11,321 bases of DNA, taken from assembly GCA_002695185.1 (NCBI GenBank), contig NZOF01000138.1:1-11321 (forward strand). Reading direction: 5' to 3'. Of this stretch, positions 6,564 to 11,321 are shown in pieces. The notes below the pieces were generated by a model. The model saw nothing but the letters and a program-made list of their open reading frames with translations, had not been told where the DNA came from and did not search any database. This stretch comes from Erythrobacter sp. (lineage in GTDB: Bacteria > Pseudomonadota > Alphaproteobacteria > Sphingomonadales > Sphingomonadaceae). Within the stretch, counting starts at the first letter, position 1. Each line of letters begins with the position of its first letter. Position numbers and translations under genes: made by a program.

Positions 6564-7379
6564 CTACATGGCCTCATATCTCAGCCTGACCGTGGCGTCC
6601 TCGCCGATCCCAAATTGGTTGACCGAGGATTTGAAACGCAAATTATCTGCGATGTAAGCGCAGGTCCGCGCCATCAGATCCTTGTCTTTCGTGGCTGTTT
6701 TGCAGCCGGCCATGTTGTCGTGGGGCCCGATAACGACTGACACCTCGAACGATATATAACGCGTTTCCGGGTCGTATTGATGCTCACGCATCAACTGAAC
6801 GAAGTCGGGGTTATTCGTCAGTTCTTCGAACCCTTCGGCCTTCGCTTGCCTCGCCCTGTTTCGGTCGAAGCCATCGAAGCGCGCCAGGCAATCCTTGAAT
6901 TGCGCAATGGTCGCGCGGTCCAGACTGAACATATCCCCGTGCGTTATCGCCATTCTCGAACTGGCGAAGTCTTCAGGGCGAAAGTTCCAATCGGTTGAAA
7001 GGTAATATCCAACCTCAAGGCCATAATCGGTTGTCAATTCATCGATCTGCGCGGCGGCCGTAAGGCTATACTCCTGCTCTCCATAAATCACCTCGCGATC
7101 GCTCACCAGGAGCGACGAATGATCAGAAAGCCTTACGCGTTGTCCGCGCGGTATTTCGTTGTTGGCGCCCTTAACAGCGGCCACTCCGATTTCGATCTCT
7201 GATGTGCCGGCAACAGGAATAATGACGAAATTCCAGCGCGGGCCGCGCCCGACTATGGAACACGTGTGCTTGTCCTCGAACGCGGTGCCAGTGCGTGCGC
7301 CCCGCGCATCCTCGTAGACAACTGTTTGCGCGCTCAGATTTGCCAGGGCCAGTCCCAGCGCAATGATCCCCCAACTCAT
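6564..7379 (-). CDS. predicted periplasmic protein with TonB-C-like C-terminal domain, 271 residues
   Basis: The start is well fixed: ATG at 7379 with GGGGGA at about seven bases and an in-frame TAA at 7392-7394 just upstream. The N-terminus (residues 1-18, up to SAQ) looks like a cleavable signal peptide, although the n-region has no Lys or Arg. Four cysteines lie at 40, 164, 226 and 240, suggesting disulfides. The last 65 residues follow the pattern of TonB C-terminal domains of sphingomonads: FEVSVVIGP, GC (226), TC (240), I..NLRFK, FGIGE, VRLRY. There is no membrane anchor with a Pro-rich linker as in true TonB, so it resembles the soluble, secreted TonB-C-like proteins rather than an energy transducer. 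Function is unknown; envelope-associated is the most that can be said. It is transcribed divergently from the ParB-like gene. Confidence 0.75.
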   Translation of the reverse strand: MSWGIIALGLALANLSAQTVVYEDARGARTGTAFEDKHTCSIVGRGPRWNFVIIPVAGTSEIEIGVAAVKGANNEIPRGQRVRLSDHSSLLVSDREVIYGEQEYSLTAAAQIDELTTDYGLEVGYYLSTDWNFRPEDFASSRMAITHGDMFSLDRATIAQFKDCLARFDGFDRNRARQAKAEGFEELTNNPDFVQLMREHQYDPETRYISFEVSVVIGPHDNMAGCKTATKDKDLMARTCAYIADNLRFKSSVNQFGIGEDATVRLRYEAM

Positions 7380-7462
7380 GATTTCCCCCGTTTAGCCTGG
7401 CACGCCACTGCCACAATCCTCGCAAGATCGCCAGCAACGCGTTTGCAGAAGAACCAGATCCA

Positions 7463-7476
7463 TCCGGTGAACCGGA
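7463..7476. promoter_or_regulatory. inverted repeat TCCGG-TGAA-CCGGA, possible operator
   Basis: Five-base perfect arms around TGAA lie between the divergent secreted-protein and ParB-like genes. A G/C-rich block with a CCCC/GGGG symmetry follows at 7490-7499. Either may be a control site. Short arms keep confidence low. Confidence 0.3.
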
Positions 7477-7509
7477 GATAAGAGATACCCCCCGTGGGGA
7501 GGGAAAATT

Positions 7510-7540
7510 GGCTGCAGGAGCATCGCTTCTGCGGCCTTTT
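7510..7540 (+). terminator. leader hairpin with T-run before the ParB-like gene (element copy B), terminator or attenuator
   Basis: GGCTGCAG (7510-7517) pairs with CTGCGGCC (7529-7536) in an 8-bp stem with one G-U pair and an 11-base loop, and TTTT follows at once. This is the form of an intrinsic terminator only 29 bases before the ATG at 7570, so attenuation of the ParB-like gene is possible. Its right part repeats the element at 4384-4401. Confidence 0.45.
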
Positions 7541-7569
7541 CTACGTGCATCAGCCAGGAGCAGAGCCCT

Positions 7570-9366
7570 ATGACCATCAAGAAACGTATCCATGCAGAAC
7601 TGACCATCTGGGACGGCAATCCGCGCCCAGCCGCCTCTGAAGAGGCCCGCGCAGAGATGAAGGCGAGCCTTCTCAATGTCGGCCAGCTCATGCCGATCAT
7701 CACCCGGCCGACCGCGACGGGCGCAGAGGTCATCGCTGGCCAGAACCGCTTCATCAATATCGGCGAACTGATCGCTTCGGGCGAATGGCCCGCAGACCGC
7801 GCCATCATCGTCGACGAACGGAAGATGGATGACGCGACCGCTCTCGAAATCGCGACCAGCGAGAACATTTCGATCTCGATGCACCCCATGCACCAGTTCG
7901 AGGCCTTTTCGCGCCTGATCGAAATGGGCCGCACCATCACCGACATCGCCAACGGCTACGGCGTCAGCACTCGCATCGTTGAACAGCGGCTGTCCTACGC
8001 AAAGCTGGAAGACGGCGCGCGCGCACTCGTGAAGGAGAACGAGCGCGATCTCGACTGGGCCAGCGCCATGACCATGGCTTCGCCTGCCGAGCAGAAGCAG
8101 ATCCTCGACGAGATCAATGCAGAACCGCGGCGCTACCGCTCGGCACATGAAGTCCGCTCGCGCCTCCAGGACCAGCTTGTCTCGCTGGAGCTCGCCCTGT
8201 TCAATCCAGACGATGTCGAAGAAGAGACCGTCCGCCGCGATCTCTTCGATCCAGCCGATCGCCGCTACATGAAGCAGAGCGACTTCATCCCGCTGCAGGA
8301 CGCAGCTCTGAAGGCCAAGGTCGAAGAACGCCAGGGAGAGGGCTGGGCAGAGGTCAAGGTGCTCAACGAGCGCGACTACGACCCCTATCGCTATAACAAC
8401 GGCGTGACCGACAAGGCGAAGGCCATGGTCGTCTTCGTGCGCTATCCTACCGGCGAAATCGTCGAGCATGCCGGCGTTGCCCTTCGCCACGAAGAGCGCG
8501 TCAACGACATCGACGACACCGACGCAGATGCAGCTTCGGCCATCTTCGGCGACGATAGCGACATCGAAGAGGGTGTGCGCGACCAGATCAATGCGACCGA
8601 GACCGAAACCAAGGACGAATATGTCGAGGGCCCCAAAACCCTTCGCCAGCTCGAAGCCGAACGCGCCGCCGTCATTCAAAAGATGATCCTGCAGGATTCC
8701 AAGCTCGCGATGGTGACCACTATCGCCGGCCTCATCGGCAATTCGGCCGCGCGCCCGCTCGCCGCGTCAAAAACCTATTCCGATCTTTCCTCGCTCGACG
8801 AGAACGGTATCGCGCGCAGCGTCATCGAAACAAAGAACGAGGCAGTCGCGGCCATCTTCAAGACCCGCGGCGTCGACGTCACCAGTCCCTACAAGGACCT
8901 GATGACGCAGCTCGCCGGTCTGACGAATGACGAACTCATGCTCGTCTTCCAGACGGAACTCGCCCGCACGATCAGCTCGAACCTCTACAAGATCACGCCC
9001 CTTTACGAGAACCTGATCGAGATCAGCGGGACGAGCTCGGCAGATCACTGGTCGATCAACCGTGCGTTCCTCGGCACGCTGACCACCGGAGCGCTGAAGG
9101 GCCTCGGCAACCAGATCCTGCCTGAACGGCTCAAGGTGAAGCTCGGCAAGAGCAAGAACGACATGATCGAGACGATCGCGCAGATCGCCGATGATGCCCG
9201 GCAGGGCGGGGGGCGCCTTGCGGCCGACGAACGCGCTCAGGTCACCAGCTGGGCGCCAGGTCTTCTCGCAACGACTGCAGCGAATGACGATCCCGACAAT
9301 CCGTTCGCTGCCGCCAACGACACGGGCGACGAAGACAGCGCAGACGGCGCGGCGATCTTTGCCTGA
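7570..9366 (+). CDS. large ParB-like DNA-binding protein, 598 residues
   Basis: N-terminal ParB/Srx-fold region: NPRP at 17-20, VIAGQNRFINI at 54-64 (in place of the family's GERRxRA), SENIS at 97-101, followed by MHPMHQFEAFSRLIEMG and a ParB-type helix-turn-helix, TITDIANGYGVSTRIVEQRL at about 122-141. The rest (about 200-598) is an additional region without known motifs, helical at 330-540 and ending in an acidic tail (DDPDNPF, DTGDEDSADGAAIFA). Canonical ParB is about 300 residues, so this belongs to the large plasmid-type relatives. The GERR arginine block and the arginine of ENxxR, used for CTP binding and hydrolysis, are altered, so a clamp-type partition role is doubtful. The start is supported by AGGAG at 7556-7560. 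No parA is seen. The helicase gene follows after 100 bases. Confidence 0.88.
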   Translation: MTIKKRIHAELTIWDGNPRPAASEEARAEMKASLLNVGQLMPIITRPTATGAEVIAGQNRFINIGELIASGEWPADRAIIVDERKMDDATALEIATSENISISMHPMHQFEAFSRLIEMGRTITDIANGYGVSTRIVEQRLSYAKLEDGARALVKENERDLDWASAMTMASPAEQKQILDEINAEPRRYRSAHEVRSRLQDQLVSLELALFNPDDVEEETVRRDLFDPADRRYMKQSDFIPLQDAALKAKVEERQGEGWAEVKVLNERDYDPYRYNNGVTDKAKAMVVFVRYPTGEIVEHAGVALRHEERVNDIDDTDADAASAIFGDDSDIEEGVRDQINATETETKDEYVEGPKTLRQLEAERAAVIQKMILQDSKLAMVTTIAGLIGNSAARPLAASKTYSDLSSLDENGIARSVIETKNEAVAAIFKTRGVDVTSPYKDLMTQLAGLTNDELMLVFQTELARTISSNLYKITPLYENLIEISGTSSADHWSINRAFLGTLTTGALKGLGNQILPERLKVKLGKSKNDMIETIAQIADDARQGGGRLAADERAQVTSWAPGLLATTAANDDPDNPFAAANDTGDEDSADGAAIFA

Positions 9367-9373
9367 AAAATGA

Positions 9374-9400
9374 AGGACGCGCCTCGACGGGGCGCGTCCT
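9374..9400 (+). terminator. strong 10-bp GC hairpin after the ParB-like gene
   Basis: AGGACGCGCC (9374-9383) pairs perfectly with GGCGCGTCCT (9391-9400) around a 7-base loop, starting 8 bases after the stop codon. A pyrimidine-rich stretch without a T-run follows, so it may be a weak terminator or a 3'-end-protecting hairpin that tunes expression between the two genes. Confidence 0.55.
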
Positions 9401-9419
9401 CTCCTCCGGCCTCTTCCTG

Positions 9420-9433
9420 ACAGCCATGGCTGT
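9420..9433. promoter_or_regulatory. perfect 14-bp palindrome ACAGCCATGGCTGT
   Basis: A full two-fold symmetric site lies 33 bases before the helicase ATG and 19 bases after the hairpin. It suits a dimeric regulator, so the helicase gene may have its own control. The ATG inside it opens only a nine-codon frame without a ribosome binding site. Confidence 0.4.
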
Positions 9434-9466
9434 TGGACCGAACTCCAGTTTTTGAAGGAAAAAGTA

Positions 9467-11321
9467 ATGGACCTTGCAGCGCAGCTTACGAAGATCCGCG
9501 CCCAGAAGCCCATCGACCCGATCGACGTAGCCGACCGCTACCGCGTCCTTGCTCATTCGGTCTTCCTGTTCCGCAAGTTCGTCAGCCCGATCAGCGACGG
9601 CGCTAGCCTTGAGCGCAATTTGTCGAAGATCGCGCTTCTGTGCCGTCTTGAAAATGACGCAGCAGCAGAAGCTATGGTGCTGGCAGCGCGCGCAGTGGCC
9701 CAGATCGATTCCACCGTTCGGCCCGGCGAATATGATGATCTTGCCCGCGCGTGCGGCCTCGACGTCATCGAGAGCAGCACCAACGTCTTCGGCGCTGCAA
9801 CCGAGCGCGGCGTCATCTTCGGTGATATCGCCAAAGGCATGAAGGGCGGCTTTCGGCTGACCTACCGCGACATCCCGATCGTCCTGCTCGGCGCGTCACA
9901 AGAAGGCAGCCACGACACTGGCGATTTTGCCGACGCTTGCCGCATCATCGATGGACTGTCCGTCCGAACGTCTGGCGGATCGCAGAATATCGAACTCGCC
10001 TATGGTCCGGCCGAGCAGGCTCAGGACATCGAAATCTTCGATACCGTTCATGATCCCTGGCGCCCGAGCACGGTCTTTTCGCCCCGCCTGACGCGCCATC
10101 CCACCTCGATTATCGAACCAGCTACCCTGGCTGCCACGCCCTATCCGAAAGCCACCTACCAGCCGCGTCTACCTACGGTTGCTATCGAGCGCGGCTTCAT
10201 CTCCGACGCGCAGTACGAGACTGTCGTCTATGCCTTGCAGGCCGTGACCGAGTTCCTTCCGGGATCGCCGAAAGGATTGTGCGGTCCGGCAATGAAGGGC
10301 GGCTTCATCATTGGCGACGGCACCGGCGTCGGTAAGACCAACGAGTTTTGCGCCGTCATCATGGACCAGTGGCTTCGCGGCAAGCGCCGCCACGTCATCG
10401 TCGTCGAGCGATCGAAGCACGTCGACCATATCATGGATGCGTGGAACATGATCGGCGGCGATGCGAGCAAGATCATGTTCCAGGGAACCCGCAGCGCCCG
10501 CGAGCCGCTGCCGAGCCGCGATGGCGTCATCGTGACGACCTATGCGCTCATTCGCGACGACAGGCGCTACCAGAGCCTCCTCGACTGGGCTAACGAAGAC
10601 GATGTCTTCGAAGGCATCATCGTTTTCGACGAAGCTCATAACATGCGCAACGCCGTCGAGGACAAGCACGACGAAGGCGCCGGCCGCCGCAACCAGAGCC
10701 AGCAGGGCATGCGCGGCGTCGAACTGCAGGACGCATTGCCCCGCGGCGGCGTCATCTATGCCTCGGCTACCATGGCAACGGACGTCTATAACCTCGGCTA
10801 CGCGCCTCGCTTGGGTCTGTGGGGTGAAAATGCGCCTTTCGACAGCCAGGCTCACTTCACCGACGAGATGATGAACCTCGACGAGGCAGCCCTCGAACAG
10901 ATCTGCATCGATCTCAAGGCGGCTGGCCGTTACTGCTCCCGCACCCTCTCGTTCGATGGCGTCGAATATGACGAAATTGAATACTACCTGACGCCGAAGC
11001 AGCGCGTGACCTTCGACACGACCGTCAACGCCTACAAAAAGTACAACAAGCTGACCAAGGAAGCCTGGGCGATCTGCACCGGCAATGACAAGAGGGTCCG
11101 GAGCCGGGGGTTCAACAGCGAAGCATCGTATCAGCGCGAGACGATCGAACAGCTGATGACGAATTTCAATGTCGATCCGCTCATCACGCAGATCCACGAA
11201 GATCTCGCAAACGGCTATTCGCCCGTCGTGCAGATTGCCAAGACCGGAGAGGCCCGCCTCGTTCGTTCGCTGAAAGGCCGAACGCAGCTCACCTGCGAGG
11301 AATACTGCGACAATCGCTTCA
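9467..11321 (+). CDS. strawberry-notch-type helicase/ATPase, 3' truncated by window edge
   Basis: Open from ATG 9467 to the window end (618 residues without a stop), so the C-terminus is missing. The start has AAGGA at 9455-9459, seven bases upstream. An unrecognised N-terminal region (about 1-240) precedes the ATPase: Walker A GDGTGVGKT at 283-291 (K290), DEAH at 388-391 followed by NMRNAVEDK, and motif III YASAT at 431-435 followed by VYNLGYAPRLGLWG. Later LSFDGVEYDEIEYYLTPKQR matches the stretch that follows in strawberry-notch proteins. GDGTGVGK, DEAH and YASAT...RLGLWG together are diagnostic of the SBNO superfamily-2 group. In bacteria these occur on plasmids and phages, some fused to methyltransferases (as in phage P1 DarB, as I recall). 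It probably remodels or protects DNA. The preceding ParB-like gene is on the same strand, so joint action is plausible. Confidence 0.88.
   Translation, partial: MDLAAQLTKIRAQKPIDPIDVADRYRVLAHSVFLFRKFVSPISDGASLERNLSKIALLCRLENDAAAEAMVLAARAVAQIDSTVRPGEYDDLARACGLDVIESSTNVFGAATERGVIFGDIAKGMKGGFRLTYRDIPIVLLGASQEGSHDTGDFADACRIIDGLSVRTSGGSQNIELAYGPAEQAQDIEIFDTVHDPWRPSTVFSPRLTRHPTSIIEPATLAATPYPKATYQPRLPTVAIERGFISDAQYETVVYALQAVTEFLPGSPKGLCGPAMKGGFIIGDGTGVGKTNEFCAVIMDQWLRGKRRHVIVVERSKHVDHIMDAWNMIGGDASKIMFQGTRSAREPLPSRDGVIVTTYALIRDDRRYQSLLDWANEDDVFEGIIVFDEAHNMRNAVEDKHDEGAGRRNQSQQGMRGVELQDALPRGGVIYASATMATDVYNLGYAPRLGLWGENAPFDSQAHFTDEMMNLDEAALEQICIDLKAAGRYCSRTLSFDGVEYDEIEYYLTPKQRVTFDTTVNAYKKYNKLTKEAWAICTGNDKRVRSRGFNSEASYQRETIEQLMTNFNVDPLITQIHEDLANGYSPVVQIAKTGEARLVRSLKGRTQLTCEEYCDNRF

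Noticed and set aside
7171..8679. 502-residue open frame on the minus strand
   Set aside because: It lies opposite the ParB-like gene, whose strand has ParB motifs, a good ribosome binding site and a coherent protein. The antisense translation has no motifs and runs over the end of the secreted-protein gene in another frame.
9426..9455. Nine-codon leader-peptide-like frame inside the 14-bp palindrome
   Set aside because: No ribosome binding site precedes its ATG and it contains no regulatory codon run; the ATG is a by-product of the CCATGG palindrome centre.
10169..11197. 342-residue open frame on the minus strand
   Set aside because: It mirrors the helicase gene, where Walker A, DEAH and YASAT motifs prove the plus strand is coding.
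1..11321. tRNA genes, CRISPR array, insertion sequence ends
   Set aside because: No cloverleaf-like sequence, no regularly spaced repeats and no transposase motif or terminal inverted repeat pair could be seen.

Overview
The window looks like accessory DNA, most likely a large plasmid or integrative element, from an alphaproteobacterium, with Sphingomonadales as my best guess. The grounds are a moderately high GC content in the genes, a C-rich and G-rich codon style, a TonB-C-like periplasmic protein of a kind common in sphingomonads, and a gene set (PAPS-reductase-like enzyme, large ParB-like protein, strawberry-notch-type helicase, winged-helix regulator) typical of alphaproteobacterial mobile elements. 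No rRNA, tRNA, CRISPR array, transposase or integrase was recognised. The taxonomic call is inference.

Left part (1-2110): the 3' end of a PAPS reductase/ATP-pyrophosphatase-family gene is followed after 13 bases by an unrecognised 240-residue gene, probably co-transcribed. A 135-base gap holding an almost perfect 30-bp palindrome (1368-1397) leads into a winged-helix regulator gene. Convergent to it is a large minus-strand gene (2111-4057) for a 648-residue protein with a four-cysteine, HNH-like zinc site and a long acidic tail.

Middle (4058-7569): a 460-base, AT-richer divergent spacer carries several inverted repeats and a possible promoter. It precedes a sigma-70-family protein of unusual build: regions 2 and 4 lie in the first 240 residues, then a long linker, a signal-peptide-like hydrophobic segment and a C-terminal domain of about 95 residues. 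A well-placed internal ribosome binding site and ATG could also make the last part as a separate exported protein. Next come a small membrane-anchored protein and, convergent, a secreted protein with a TonB-C-like end.

Right part (7570-11321): a 598-residue ParB-like protein is followed by a gene, cut by the window end, for a strawberry-notch-type helicase/ATPase with Walker A, DEAH and YASAT motifs. The two are on the same strand, separated by a 10-bp hairpin and a perfect 14-bp palindrome. ParB-fold proteins and strawberry-notch helicases also occur together in phage P1-type anti-restriction systems, so a role in establishment or protection of the element is one hypothesis.

The strongest leads are the sigma factor joined to an export segment, the leader hairpin element shared by the sigma and ParB-like genes, the large palindrome before the regulator, and the ParB-like/helicase pair. 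All functional links are inferred from sequence patterns read by eye; no database search was run.
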